The position numbers and the translations under genes were made by a program. The notes beneath the pieces were generated by a model that worked only from the letters and a program-made list of their open reading frames with translations, had not been told where the DNA came from and made no database searches. From NCBI GenBank assembly GCA_945866505.1, contig CAMBHH010000044.1:1-19884 (forward strand): a stretch of DNA of 19,884 nucleotides. The letters run 5' to 3'. Position 1 is the first letter of the stretch; every line of letters begins with the position of its first letter. The DNA comes from Flavobacterium psychrophilum. Its GTDB lineage: Bacteria > Bacteroidota > Bacteroidia > Flavobacteriales > Flavobacteriaceae. Shown here piece by piece: positions 1 to 8,519 of the stretch.

Positions 1-848
1 CCATAATTTAAGGCTCCTGTAGCAATAATATCTACATAATCAGTTCCAGGGTAATATTCTTTAAACTTTCCATAAGATAAATGTGGACTCCAAACCCAAA
101 TAACATTTGTAGCTCCAACTGATTCAAACACATCTTTTATATGTTTAAAGGCGGCAACAAACTCGGCAGGATCGTTATTTTGAGGCCCCCAAGGATAACG
201 GTACGGATCATTCATTTCATGTCCACATCTAAGATATATAGGATATCCCACTTTTGCAGCCTCTGTTGCCCATTCTTTTATATAAGAATCATAATCACCA
301 TTAGCAACAGATTTAAGTCCGTGATTGTTTCTTTGCTTTAGTTCTTTAATTTTAGGAAAGCTTTCTTTTGTGAATTTTTCTAACCATGGTTCCCACGTAA
401 TCATTGGGATTGATCCAATTCTGACTATTGCATCCACTTTATTTTTAGGGAATTTATATATTTCACCTTCTCCCCAGGCTTCATAGATTTGGATAATCGG
501 AAATGTTAGCGCTAATGAATCTTCTAAATCGATAATACTTTCATATGACAATCCATTACTATCATCTGCGGCTCCAAAAAGAATTTTTTTTGTTTTTAGA
601 AGTGCATATTTATTGCTTCTTTGGTCGTTAAACCATGCTAATTTTTTCCCTCTATTTTCCTCTCTTTCTCCTATAATATTATCTTTCTCAATATCTTTAA
701 CTGTGTTTCCTAAGTTTTCTAGAAATCCGCCTAAAGGTCCCTTTGATCTCTTACTTAAGGTTGATAAACCATAAATAATAAAATATCCAAGGACTAAAGC
801 TAGAAGCACATTAAATATTCTTATTGTTTTTGTTTTAAATGGTGACAT
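1..848 (-). CDS. Glycoside hydrolase family 26 protein, membrane-anchored (3' end outside window)
   Basis: The frame is open from ATG at 848 to the left edge (282 codons, no stop), so the C-terminus is missing. Residues about 10-30 form one hydrophobic segment followed by Lys/Arg. This suggests an N-terminal membrane anchor with the enzyme domain in the periplasm. From about residue 88 the protein reads as GH26: TWEPW at 151-155, RCGHEMN at 207-213 and a YPWG at 218-221. The HEMN glutamate (E211) fits the family's acid/base residue; the nucleophile glutamate would lie beyond the edge. GH26 enzymes are endo-hydrolases of beta-mannans and mixed-linkage beta-glucans or xylans. The gene starts 65 bp after a GT2 synthase stop and has the same direction, so it probably trims or edits the nascent polymer, as BcsZ does in cellulose systems. 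The family call is firm; the substrate is unknown. Confidence 0.85.
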   Translation of the reverse strand, partial: MSPFKTKTIRIFNVLLALVLGYFIIYGLSTLSKRSKGPLGGFLENLGNTVKDIEKDNIIGEREENRGKKLAWFNDQRSNKYALLKTKKILFGAADDSNGLSYESIIDLEDSLALTFPIIQIYEAWGEGEIYKFPKNKVDAIVRIGSIPMITWEPWLEKFTKESFPKIKELKQRNNHGLKSVANGDYDSYIKEWATEAAKVGYPIYLRCGHEMNDPYRYPWGPQNNDPAEFVAAFKHIKDVFESVGATNVIWVWSPHLSYGKFKEYYPGTDYVDIIATGALNY

Positions 849-913
849 ATATTATCTTAGATTTATTATAATTTAATTGTTGAAATGTATTTAAGCTCTA
901 CTATTTTTACTTT

Positions 914-2521
914 CTATTTAATTTTAAATTTCTTGTCTTTTGTAATTTCTATTTTACTCCAAGCATTCTCTGCTTTAAGAAACAAAGATTTATATGCTGC
1001 TATTATTCCACCTAAAAATTGTACAAAAGCAATCATTGCAAATCCAATCATCCCCCAAGTTTTTTCAGCAGTAAGAATTAATTCACTTTCTGAAATGTAA
1101 TATCTTCTTTCAATATATATCCCCGTAAGTAAGATTATAAATAGGAAACAATATATAATCAAGGGTTTCACAAAAGGGCTCATAAAACCTTTTACCGCTA
1201 CTTTTGCTGTTGGAATATAAGGAACATTTTTATTGATGATAGATAAAAAAAATGCATAGGTAAATACAGGCCAACAAGAATATTTTAGTACCATGCCTCT
1301 CCAATGAATGCCTCTTTCTGTTTTTTTATCACATAAAAATTTTTGGGCACGTGCATAAACTAATATTGCAATCAACACAATTGGCGCTCCTAGTATGATA
1401 AATTCGCCAAAATCTATACTAGCAGGGCTTATTTTTGTAGTAAAAAATAACAAGGGTACGAAAATAAAAAAGGCAGTCATTGGACCAACTAAATAATAGG
1501 TGCCTATAGACGAATAGCTTACTTTTTGCCAGAAAGTTAGCCCTTTTGAAGCTTTTGGCAGTTCATCAAAAAGCATTTCAAATACTCCTCTTGCCCATTT
1601 TAATTGTTGTTTACAAAACGAAGTAAAGTCTTCGGGAACCAATCCTCGACTTACAATTACAGGGTTGTATATTGACTTCCATCCTTTTGAGTGAAGTCTA
1701 ATTGAGGTATTTAAATCTTCGGATAGACCTTTAGCGTGACCACCAATACTCTCTAATGCTTTTCTTCTAAAAGTGCAATTAGCGCCAATAGCTACTGCAC
1801 CACCATAACCAAATAATCCCATTTGAGTGGGGCCATAAAATACATAGGTTTGTTCAGCTGCTCCCTGTGCTGTAAAAGATCTGAACATATTGTAATAGCC
1901 CTGACTTACTTGAACAAAGCCCACTTTTTCATCTTTAAAAAATCCTAGCGTTTGATCTAAAAAATTTGGAAAAACAATATGATCGGGGTCTAAGACTAAA
2001 ATAAAGTCTTCTTTAGTAATTTTTAGCGCTTCGTTGATTTTACCCGCTTTTGCACCAGGAATGTCAAGTAATTCTAGCCAAACTACTCCGTGTTCTTCAG
2101 CTAACTCTTTAAAAGCTTTATCTCTAGTATCATCAAGTAAATAGGTTGTATGAGGGTAGTTTAAGTTTTTAAGTGCTTTAAAAGTATTTTCAAACATTGA
2201 TAATGGCTCTCCTGGAGAAGATGTTGTAAAAACGGCCACAGTTAAGTTTTTTTCTGGAACAGGTACCTCTTTTGGTTTTTGAATACGTAAATAATTAATC
2301 CATATTAACGCAATTCTTACGTTTCCGTAAACAAAAAGCAGACTTAAAATGATGTATAAGTAAAAGTTTTCAATATGTTCTTTTCTAAACCACCATTCAA
2401 GTAAATTAAAAATACTAATTAATCCAGCAATTGTTAATCCTAAAAATATTGCTTTGTCTAAGCTAGTTACTTTCTTGGCTTCTTTAAACTCCCATAATTC
2501 TTCACGTAATTTTGAATTCAT
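914..2521 (-). CDS. Processive family 2 glycosyltransferase (cellulose-synthase-like polysaccharide synthase)
   Basis: This 535-residue inner-membrane protein would polymerise a nucleotide-sugar and thread the chain through its own membrane channel. Two membrane helices (about 24-42 and 53-75) precede a cytosolic GT-A domain (about 90-320). That domain shows LLDD at 128-131, KAG at 158-160, the metal-binding DPD at 178-180, SED at 267-269 in place of TED, and QQLKW at 305-309 in place of QxxRW. Further helices follow at about 340-361, 375-390, 410-430, 452-470 and 488-510. VPYIPTAK at 433-440 sits where BcsA has its gating-loop FxVTxK. No PilZ domain follows, so direct c-di-GMP control like that of BcsA is not evident. 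Its ATG shares one base with the stop of the upstream barrel gene (TAATG), which suggests translational coupling. Polymer identity cannot be read from sequence; the neighbouring GH26 hints at a beta-mannan or beta-glucan. Confidence 0.88.
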   Translation of the reverse strand: MNSKLREELWEFKEAKKVTSLDKAIFLGLTIAGLISIFNLLEWWFRKEHIENFYLYIILSLLFVYGNVRIALIWINYLRIQKPKEVPVPEKNLTVAVFTTSSPGEPLSMFENTFKALKNLNYPHTTYLLDDTRDKAFKELAEEHGVVWLELLDIPGAKAGKINEALKITKEDFILVLDPDHIVFPNFLDQTLGFFKDEKVGFVQVSQGYYNMFRSFTAQGAAEQTYVFYGPTQMGLFGYGGAVAIGANCTFRRKALESIGGHAKGLSEDLNTSIRLHSKGWKSIYNPVIVSRGLVPEDFTSFCKQQLKWARGVFEMLFDELPKASKGLTFWQKVSYSSIGTYYLVGPMTAFFIFVPLLFFTTKISPASIDFGEFIILGAPIVLIAILVYARAQKFLCDKKTERGIHWRGMVLKYSCWPVFTYAFFLSIINKNVPYIPTAKVAVKGFMSPFVKPLIIYCFLFIILLTGIYIERRYYISESELILTAEKTWGMIGFAMIAFVQFLGGIIAAYKSLFLKAENAWSKIEITKDKKFKIK

Positions 2522-4020
2522 TAAAATATAAAATTTAATCCTAGGTTAGTGTTTTTTCTTCTGTAGAAAAATGTTTCTTGGTCAATGTAAGTAATTTTTG
2601 CTGAAAAACGATTTGAAAAACTATAGTTAATAACACCTGTAACTGCAACTGGTGTGAAAGTATCATCGTAAAATCCGCCAATTTCATATTCAGTTGCACT
2701 TATTTGAATACGATAAGGATTTCTCAAAGTAGCATAAAAACCATAATTTACTTTGGCTTCAAGTGATAATTTTTTTGTTGGTTTATAATTTATTAAAAAT
2801 ATACCTTCGTGAACTTTTTGTTCTTTTGGAGTAAAGTAAGGATCATAAACACCCAAACCTTGACTGTCGTAAACAAATAAAACGTCTTTTGAATCTGTAA
2901 AATTGTAACTGTACCCAAATTGAAAGTTTAAATTTCGAATTTTTATGGGTTGGGTTAAAATCCATGAATAAATTGATTTTATAGTATTGTCATCTTTAAA
3001 AAATTTATGATTATATCCTCCTTGAAATAGAATCCATTTATTGGTATAATTTAAGGTGCCAAATATATCTTCTTGTGTTAAATTAAATTTGGTGCTTGCA
3101 ATAGTGCTTAGTAAACTACTTTTAGAGTATCCAAAATTTAATGATACGTTTTTAGCTATTTTTTTAACAAAACTTAAACCGCCTAACCAATCAACCTCAC
3201 CAGAGAAATTTTTGTAAAGGCCAGCTGTAAGGTTTGCATTTAGTTTTAAACTATCAAAGCGAAATTGGTTACCCAATTTTACAATTAAAGCTCCTTCTTT
3301 TTGTGGGGAAAAACTATAATCAGATATTTCTAATCTTGGATTTAAAAATCTAGATTCATATTTTTCTAAAACTATGTGGTATGCGAAAAAATTCAATGGC
3401 TGGGTATCCGTCTGATATTCTACACTTGTTTTAACATACAAAGCAGACAATTCTTTTATCTGGCCCGATAAATCTTTTGTAATTTCTGTATTTGGATACA
3501 GGGCAAGAATTCTATCAATCCTATTTTGTGCATTTTTAATATCTCCTTCCCAAAATCTTAAATTAGCTTGCATCAACAAAAATTCAACATTTTTAGAATT
3601 GTCATCCATGAAATTAGACAAAACAGATTCTAGGTTTTCTATTTTTCCTATTTGATAAAGAAACCTAGCGTAATCCATTTGAAGATTTTGATCCAAAGGA
3701 GCAATTGAGATGGCTTTTTTAAATTTATTTTCGGCTTCCTGATTGTAACCGTTTAATGACAGTACATGCGCATATATCCAATTTACGCTTAAGCTTTCAG
3801 AAAAATTAAAGTAATTTTCGTTTAATATGAATAATGCTTTCTCATATTCTTTTTTGCTAATATGTTCTTTTGTATTTTTTAATAAACCTTCTTCAGTTAT
3901 ATTGGATGGCGATTTAGAAGGCTGATTCTGAGAAAAAACAGGGAAATTTAAAAAAATAAAAAAGCATGTAAAAATGATTTTAGTGATTTTAAGTGCTTTC
4001 TCTGTTGTAATTAATTTCAT
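2521..4020 (-). CDS. TPR plus outer-membrane beta-barrel protein (YaiO-like), probable polysaccharide exporter
   Basis: This 499-residue exported protein has a signal peptide at 1-30 (cleavage likely after VFS, before QNQ). Residues about 44-185 are helical TPR-like repeats (KEYEKALFIL, GYNQEAENKFKKAISIAP, WEGDIKNAQNRIDRILALYP). From about 195 the sequence alternates short amphipathic beta strands and ends in a terminal Phe (LGLNFIF), as outer-membrane barrels do. The layout of periplasmic TPR scaffold followed by barrel matches the YaiO family. It is also functionally analogous to the TPR-porin pairs BcsC, PgaA and AlgK/AlgE. It is the first gene of a minus-strand run barrel, GT2, GH26, and its stop overlaps the GT2 start by one base. 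The likely role is to carry polymer across the periplasm and outer membrane. YaiO-type barrels are not firmly proven exporters, so the export role is inferred. Confidence 0.8.
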   Translation of the reverse strand: MKLITTEKALKITKIIFTCFFIFLNFPVFSQNQPSKSPSNITEEGLLKNTKEHISKKEYEKALFILNENYFNFSESLSVNWIYAHVLSLNGYNQEAENKFKKAISIAPLDQNLQMDYARFLYQIGKIENLESVLSNFMDDNSKNVEFLLMQANLRFWEGDIKNAQNRIDRILALYPNTEITKDLSGQIKELSALYVKTSVEYQTDTQPLNFFAYHIVLEKYESRFLNPRLEISDYSFSPQKEGALIVKLGNQFRFDSLKLNANLTAGLYKNFSGEVDWLGGLSFVKKIAKNVSLNFGYSKSSLLSTIASTKFNLTQEDIFGTLNYTNKWILFQGGYNHKFFKDDNTIKSIYSWILTQPIKIRNLNFQFGYSYNFTDSKDVLFVYDSQGLGVYDPYFTPKEQKVHEGIFLINYKPTKKLSLEAKVNYGFYATLRNPYRIQISATEYEIGGFYDDTFTPVAVTGVINYSFSNRFSAKITYIDQETFFYRRKNTNLGLNFIF

Positions 4021-4177
4021 GATTTATTAAAATTTATTGAAATTTCTAAAGGATTTAAAAACTCCGACAATTTTATATTATTTATTTTTTCTCAACAGTA
4101 ATCCTATAATCTTTTATACTGATATAATTTTAATAAGAATAACAAGTGATTCTACGAAAAAACCTATCATGATAATG
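4021..4177 (-). other. Intergenic gap between LRR gene and exopolysaccharide operon
   Basis: This 157-bp AT-rich gap must hold both the 3' end signal of the LRR gene and the promoter of the barrel-GT2-GH26 operon if they are separate units. I found no TAnnTTTG box in the minus direction and no strong hairpin with a T tract. The absence leaves open that the LRR gene and the three downstream genes form one transcript. Confidence 0.4.
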
Positions 4178-5800
4178 TTATAAAGCATCTATTGATCCAA
4201 AAGTTTTCCAAACAAGAGCCGCCTTATAATTCGACACTGAATTGGAAGGTACTTTTAAAGATGTACTACCGAGATTTACATACTGAAAGACACTTGCGTC
4301 TATTGTCAAAGGAGTAACTATATTTACACTTACATTTTTTAATCCATTGCAATTGTAAAATGCACCATTTCCAATACTTGTTATACTATTTGGGATGATA
4401 ACATTTGTTAGGGAACTACATCCAAAAAAGGTGTCAACTGAAATTTTTGTCACTGTATTTGGAAACTCAAAACTAGTAAAACTATAACAATTACCAAAAG
4501 CAGTTTTTCCAATTTCTTTTATTCCAATGGGAAGAACTACTTTGGTCAAGCTCTTACAATTATAAAAAGCGATTTCAGGTATTAAAGTAACTCCATTTGG
4601 AATCGTAATTTCACCGATACTATTGCAACCCGCAAAAGCTCCCTTTCCAATACTTGTAACGCCACTTGGGATATTAATTTGTGTTAAACTACTGCAGTTA
4701 TAAAAAACTGTTTCAGCTATACTTGTTAAGTTACTTGGCAAAGCAAAATTCTTTAAGCTCGCACAATTCCCAAAAGCATTGCTTCCAATGCTTGTTATAC
4801 TGCCCGGCAAAACAATATTTTCTAAACTTGCACACCCATAAAAACTTGCATTTCCTATACTTGTAACCCCACTTGGTATAATAATATTTGTTAGCTTAGC
4901 ACACTCATAAAACAAATTATCTGGGAAACTTGTGAAATTACTTGGAATAACTGCTTTGGTTAAATTAACACACATGCCAAAAGCAGATGGCCCTATACTT
5001 GTAACTGTTTGCGGGATGATAATTTCTTTTAAAACAGAACACTCATAAAAAGCTGATGAACCAATTGTTGTTATATTACTTGGTATTATGTAACTCGTTA
5101 GGCTATTACATGCATAAAAAGTTTCATTTGGTATTTTTGTAAAAGTAGATGGAAATGTAACATTAGTTAAACTTACACATAAACCAAAGACAGCAGATCC
5201 CATATTTGCATTTATAACACTATTTGGTATTATAACATTGTTTAAACTGCTGCAATCGTAAAAAACTGCATTTCCAATACTTGTTATGGTATTTGGTATC
5301 GGCAAAGAAACTAAACTTTTGCAACTAGCAAAAACACCATCAGATAAATGGGAAGTTCCAGAGGGAATTTTAATGTCTTTTAAACTTGTACATTTACCAA
5401 AAGCATCTTTGTTAATAGTTGTTACAGCGTCAGATATATTGATACTCGTGATCTTAGAATCGTCGTAAAAAGCAAGTTTTCCTATACTTTTTATATTACT
5501 TGGAATAATCACACTTGTTAAATTATAACAATAGGCAAACCCTTCATCTGCAATACTTGTTATCGTGTAGGTAACTCCGTTTTTTTCTATTGTTTGAGGT
5601 AAGCTCAAAACGCCTGATGGTCCGATTTCAGTTTCCTTTTTTACGGACACTTCTTTGTTGATGGAGTTAGTTACTGTATATCTATAAATCCCATCACTGA
5701 AAGAAGTTTCTGTAGGATTTTCTATAGGATCTTCTGGTGTAGTGCTACATGATGAAAAAACCAAAGAAAAAATTATAAAATAAAGATATGTCTTTTTCAT
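4178..5800 (-). CDS. BspA-type leucine-rich-repeat (LRR_5) surface lipoprotein
   Basis: A lipoprotein signal peptide occupies residues 1-18, with lipobox VFSSC at 14-18. A Thr/Pro/Glu/Asp linker follows. Residues about 75-505 are about 18 LRR_5 repeats of 23 residues, each of the form xxLxxVxIPxxVTSIGxxAFxxC. The C-terminal tail (VPSNSVSNYKAA, WKTFG) is typical of Bacteroidetes LRR_5 proteins. No T9SS sorting domain is present, so anchoring is through the lipid. Acidic residues just after the Cys (TTPEDP) could act as a surface-export signal, but the local rules for that vary. LRR_5 proteins such as BspA mediate adhesion and protein binding; no catalytic motif is seen. The gene lies upstream of the polysaccharide operon on the same strand, so a matrix or adhesion role is plausible but unproven. 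Confidence 0.88.
   Translation of the reverse strand: MKKTYLYFIIFSLVFSSCSTTPEDPIENPTETSFSDGIYRYTVTNSINKEVSVKKETEIGPSGVLSLPQTIEKNGVTYTITSIADEGFAYCYNLTSVIIPSNIKSIGKLAFYDDSKITSINISDAVTTINKDAFGKCTSLKDIKIPSGTSHLSDGVFASCKSLVSLPIPNTITSIGNAVFYDCSSLNNVIIPNSVINANMGSAVFGLCVSLTNVTFPSTFTKIPNETFYACNSLTSYIIPSNITTIGSSAFYECSVLKEIIIPQTVTSIGPSAFGMCVNLTKAVIPSNFTSFPDNLFYECAKLTNIIIPSGVTSIGNASFYGCASLENIVLPGSITSIGSNAFGNCASLKNFALPSNLTSIAETVFYNCSSLTQINIPSGVTSIGKGAFAGCNSIGEITIPNGVTLIPEIAFYNCKSLTKVVLPIGIKEIGKTAFGNCYSFTSFEFPNTVTKISVDTFFGCSSLTNVIIPNSITSIGNGAFYNCNGLKNVSVNIVTPLTIDASVFQYVNLGSTSLKVPSNSVSNYKAALVWKTFGSIDAL
4250..5560 (-). repeat. Tandem 69-bp LRR units with a ~207-bp (three-unit) superperiod
   Basis: The LRR coding region repeats every 69 bp (23 codons). 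The repeats also come in threes. The phenylalanine-glycine form (AFGKC, VFGLC, AFGMC, AFGNC) falls at repeats 3, 6, 9 and 12. It is followed each time by a unit lacking SIG (SHLSDG, TKIPNE, TSFPDN, TSIAET) and then by a unit containing an IG (TSIG or TTIG). The phase changes after repeat 13. Boundaries are approximate. Confidence 0.7.
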
Positions 5801-5809
5801 TTTTTTTTG

Positions 5810-5840
5810 CTAATATATTTAAAAATATGACTACAACAAA
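5810..5840 (-). promoter_or_regulatory. Candidate Bacteroidetes promoter of the LRR lipoprotein gene
   Basis: On the minus strand TTTG (5840-5837) is followed after 19 bases by TATATTAG (5817-5810), seven of eight matches to TAnnTTTG. The ATG at 5800 lies only 9 bases beyond the -7 box, so the transcript would be nearly leaderless. The spacing is good, but short AT-rich boxes arise by chance. Confidence 0.35.
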
Positions 5841-5928
5841 TAAAACAGTATTAAGAATTTTAAACACTGGCAACAATGTTAGCCCAACTTGCAGCTAATC
5901 ATCCCTAAACACCTGTGTTTAAAGCATA

Positions 5929-6840
5929 TTAGTAATTCTCAATCTCCAATTTGTGTACGAGGCATTTTGGGGTAAAGGGTTGATGCAGCATTTTTAAAAT
6001 TTGATAAATTGCTTTGAGTTTATTAGAAGAATCACTGCATTTTTTGACTTCGATGTGTTGATGTAATTTGCCATGTACCGAACTATAGAACACTTTTTGA
6101 GTATTTGCAATTCTTACTATTTGCTTCGTCTGTTCGAGCAAAGCGCTCGGGTCACGACAGTGACAATTTTTATTTTTTATTTTTAGTTGACGACAAACTG
6201 TATTTACTAGCCAATAGGCTAAAATAGCAAGATGTAAATGAGTCATCGAAGCAGTATCGGTTTTTAGGCATCGAAACGTACTCTCTCTTTATAATTTTTC
6301 TATTATTTTTCAAAGGTATTCATAAGCACTCGATGTCTCTATAATAGTGTTATAAATCTTCCAAACTATTTGTTCATCGCTTGCCGAAGACTGGTTCTTA
6401 TAAAATATGTTCGTGCATTTACTTGAGCTTATTGCCTGGGCAATTTACTCGCAAAATATAATTGGTTTGTTCCAAGGAATGAACCCTTTATAAACTAATT
6501 TCCTGTTTGTTTTGTATTATAATTCGATGTAAAACCTTTTCGTCCTTGATGCTGTAACCTTTAATTTTGGAGCGAGCCACACAAACATAATCATAGCCTT
6601 TTTCTTGAATTAATTATTAAGTTTTCTTCTTTGGCAATGGCTACATCCAAAACCACCAAAACTTTGGCATTAATATTTACCGGTTTCAATCTCAATTTGT
6701 CAATCATTTTGGGTAGCAAAGCACTGTCGGCGGTGTTGCAATCCAAGATTTCAGTGTATTTTGGAAACGCTACGGGATTGACTACCATTGCCAAAACAAT
6801 CAACTTGGCTTTAAATATGAGTTTTAAAAAACCTATTTAA
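5929..6840 (-). pseudogene. Decayed IS1634-like (IS4-group DDE) transposase remnant
   Basis: On the minus strand, pieces of one transposase appear in order but in shifting frames with stops. About 6590-6825 encodes LIVLAMVVNPVAFPKYTEI and DVAIAKEENL. About 6546-6598 encodes GYDYVCVARSKIKGYSI. About 6340-6400 encodes SSASDEQIVWKIYNTI. 6290 down to 5929 encodes RESTFRCLKTD, then THLHLAILAYWLVNTVCRQL and a C-terminal tail ending ENY. These segments match my memory of IS1634/IS1549-type transposases, including the ESTFRCLKTD region around the DDE glutamate. About half of a usual ~550-600 residue protein is missing, chiefly the N-terminus. The piece that usually sits between KTD and the HLHLAILAYW segment is also gone. 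Only the last 105 codons remain as an open frame. The remnant begins within about 15 bases of the aldehyde dehydrogenase stop codon. I could not identify terminal inverted repeats or target duplications. Confidence 0.75.
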
Positions 6841-6852
6841 GATTAAAAAATA

Positions 6853-8406
6853 TTACAAATCGAATTTTATTCCTTGTGCCAAGGGTAAACTCGTGGTGTA
6901 ATTAATCGTGTTGGTTTGACGACGCATATAGATTTTCCAAGCATCGGAACCGGATTCTCGACCACCACCTGTTTCTTTTTCTCCTCCAAAAGCGCCTCCA
7001 ATCTCAGCTCCGGATGTTCCAATATTGACATTGGCAATACCACAATCGGATCCTGTAACTGACAAGAAAAGTTCGGCTTCACGCAAATTATTGGTCATAA
7101 TCGCCGAAGACAATCCCTGAGCAACTCCGTTTTGAATTTCGATGGCATTTTCTACCGAACCGGAATATTTTAATAAATATAAAACTGGAGCAAATGTTTC
7201 GCGTTGTACAATTTCGAATGAATTGTTGGCTTCGGCAATAGCTGGTTTTACGTAGCAACCACTTTCGTATCCTTCACCCGAAAGTACCGCACCTGTCACA
7301 ATAAGTTTTCCACCTTCGGCAACCACTTTTGATAAAGCATTAGAGTACATTTCGACAGCCTGCAAGTCAATTAGTGGTCCAACGTGATTGTTTTCGTCCA
7401 ATGGATTTCCTATTTTTAATTGGCCGTAAGCCGAAACCATAGCTTCTTTTACTTTGTCATAAATACTTTCGTGAATAATCAAACGACGGGTTGATGTACA
7501 ACGTTGTCCAGCAGTTCCAACAGCTCCAAAAACAGCTCCAATTACAGTCATTTTGATATCGGCATCTGGCGTTACGATTATGGCATTATTTCCACCCAAT
7601 TCTAATAATGATTTTCCCAAACGAGCTGCAACTGCTTGCGCCACGATTTTCCCCATTCGGGTGGAACCTGTCGCCGAAATTAAAGGAATTCGTTTGTCGT
7701 TTGTCATTAATTCTCCCACTTTATAATCTCCGTTTATCAAACAAGAAATTCCTTCCGGTAAATTATTTTCTTTAATTACTTCGGCGATGATGTTTTGACA
7801 GGCAATGCCACAAAGAGGTGTTTTCTCTGATGGTTTCCAAACGCATACATCGCCACAAATCCAAGCCAAAGCGGTGTTCCAAGCCCAAACCGCAACCGGA
7901 AAATTAAATGCAGAAATGATTCCAACGATTCCCATGGGGTGATATTGTTCGTACATCCTGTGTCCTGGACGTTCTGAATGCATGGTTAATCCGTGCAATT
8001 GACGGGAAAGTCCCACGGCAAAATCACAAATATCAATCATTTCCTGAACTTCGCCATAGCCTTCCTGAAGACTTTTTCCCATTTCGTAGGAAACCAATTT
8101 GCCCAATGCTTCTTTATTTTTTCGTAATTTTTCACCAAACTGGCGCACGATATCCCCACGTTGAGGCGCGGGCATTAATCGGAAAGTTTTAAAAGCTTCG
8201 GTGGCGGTTTGCATTACATTTTCGTAATCAGCAGCTGATGAAGTTTTTACAGAAGCGACTAATTGTCCGTCTACTGGCGAATGACTTTCTAGGATTATTC
8301 CGTTTGAGAAATGATGAATTCCTGTTGAAGTTCCTTCATTTATAGCTTTTATGCCCAATTGTACCAAGGCTTCTTTCATTCCGAATTGGTTTGCGATTGT
8401 TATCAT
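6853..8406 (-). CDS. ALDH7 (antiquitin)-type aldehyde dehydrogenase, probable alpha-aminoadipic semialdehyde / piperideine-6-carboxylate dehydrogenase
   Basis: This 517-residue cytosolic NAD(P)-dependent dehydrogenase would oxidise an aldehyde to its acid. ALDH7 members act on alpha-aminoadipate semialdehyde in lysine breakdown. The antiquitin signature SERPGHRMYEQYHPMGIVG (144-162) is clear. It is followed by the NAD-fold elements SAFNFPVAVWAWN (165-177), KPSEKTPL (191-198) and GSTRMG (247-252). The catalytic residues are E269 (LLELGGNN) and C303 (GQRCTS), and ETFAP (403-407) is present. Length is normal for the family, and no frameshift is seen. The coding GC is visibly higher than in the polysaccharide and LRR genes to the left. 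The upstream neighbour is an unrelated metal channel and the downstream neighbour is a dead IS, so context adds nothing about the pathway. The subfamily is well supported; the exact substrate is inferred from family knowledge. Confidence 0.92.
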   Translation of the reverse strand: MITIANQFGMKEALVQLGIKAINEGTSTGIHHFSNGIILESHSPVDGQLVASVKTSSAADYENVMQTATEAFKTFRLMPAPQRGDIVRQFGEKLRKNKEALGKLVSYEMGKSLQEGYGEVQEMIDICDFAVGLSRQLHGLTMHSERPGHRMYEQYHPMGIVGIISAFNFPVAVWAWNTALAWICGDVCVWKPSEKTPLCGIACQNIIAEVIKENNLPEGISCLINGDYKVGELMTNDKRIPLISATGSTRMGKIVAQAVAARLGKSLLELGGNNAIIVTPDADIKMTVIGAVFGAVGTAGQRCTSTRRLIIHESIYDKVKEAMVSAYGQLKIGNPLDENNHVGPLIDLQAVEMYSNALSKVVAEGGKLIVTGAVLSGEGYESGCYVKPAIAEANNSFEIVQRETFAPVLYLLKYSGSVENAIEIQNGVAQGLSSAIMTNNLREAELFLSVTGSDCGIANVNIGTSGAEIGGAFGGEKETGGGRESGSDAWKIYMRRQTNTINYTTSLPLAQGIKFDL

Positions 8407-8442
8407 TGTAACTTTATGAGTTAGAATTGTTATATTTATTTA

Positions 8443-8475
8443 CAAATATATTGTATTCCGTTGAAATTGTAAAGA
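8443..8475 (-). promoter_or_regulatory. Candidate promoter of the aldehyde dehydrogenase gene
   Basis: On the minus strand a perfect TATATTTG (TAnnTTTG) occupies 8450-8443, 36 bases before the ATG at 8406. A TTTA about 19 bases upstream could stand in for the -33 TTTG. The -7 box is convincing; the -33 is weak. Confidence 0.45.
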
Positions 8476-8519
8476 AAACCTAAACTTTCATAAAGATTTT
8501 GAATGTAGTAAGGTTTTTT

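Noticed and set aside
914..2521. c-di-GMP-regulated cellulose synthase BcsA
   Set aside because: No PilZ domain follows the GT2 domain, and no BcsB-like protein is visible in the window.
4250..5560. Regularly spaced repeats in the LRR gene as a CRISPR array
   Set aside because: The 69-bp period is coding, the units are all imperfect and there are no unique spacers.
5906..5921. Palindrome TAAACACCTGTGTTTA as an IS end or operator
   Set aside because: It is a single copy with no matching partner near the other end of the IS remnant and no link to a regulator.
6631..6840. Plus-strand open frame of 69 codons
   Set aside because: It lies antisense to the transposase remnant, whose minus-strand translation gives recognisable family motifs. 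The plus-strand product matches nothing I know.
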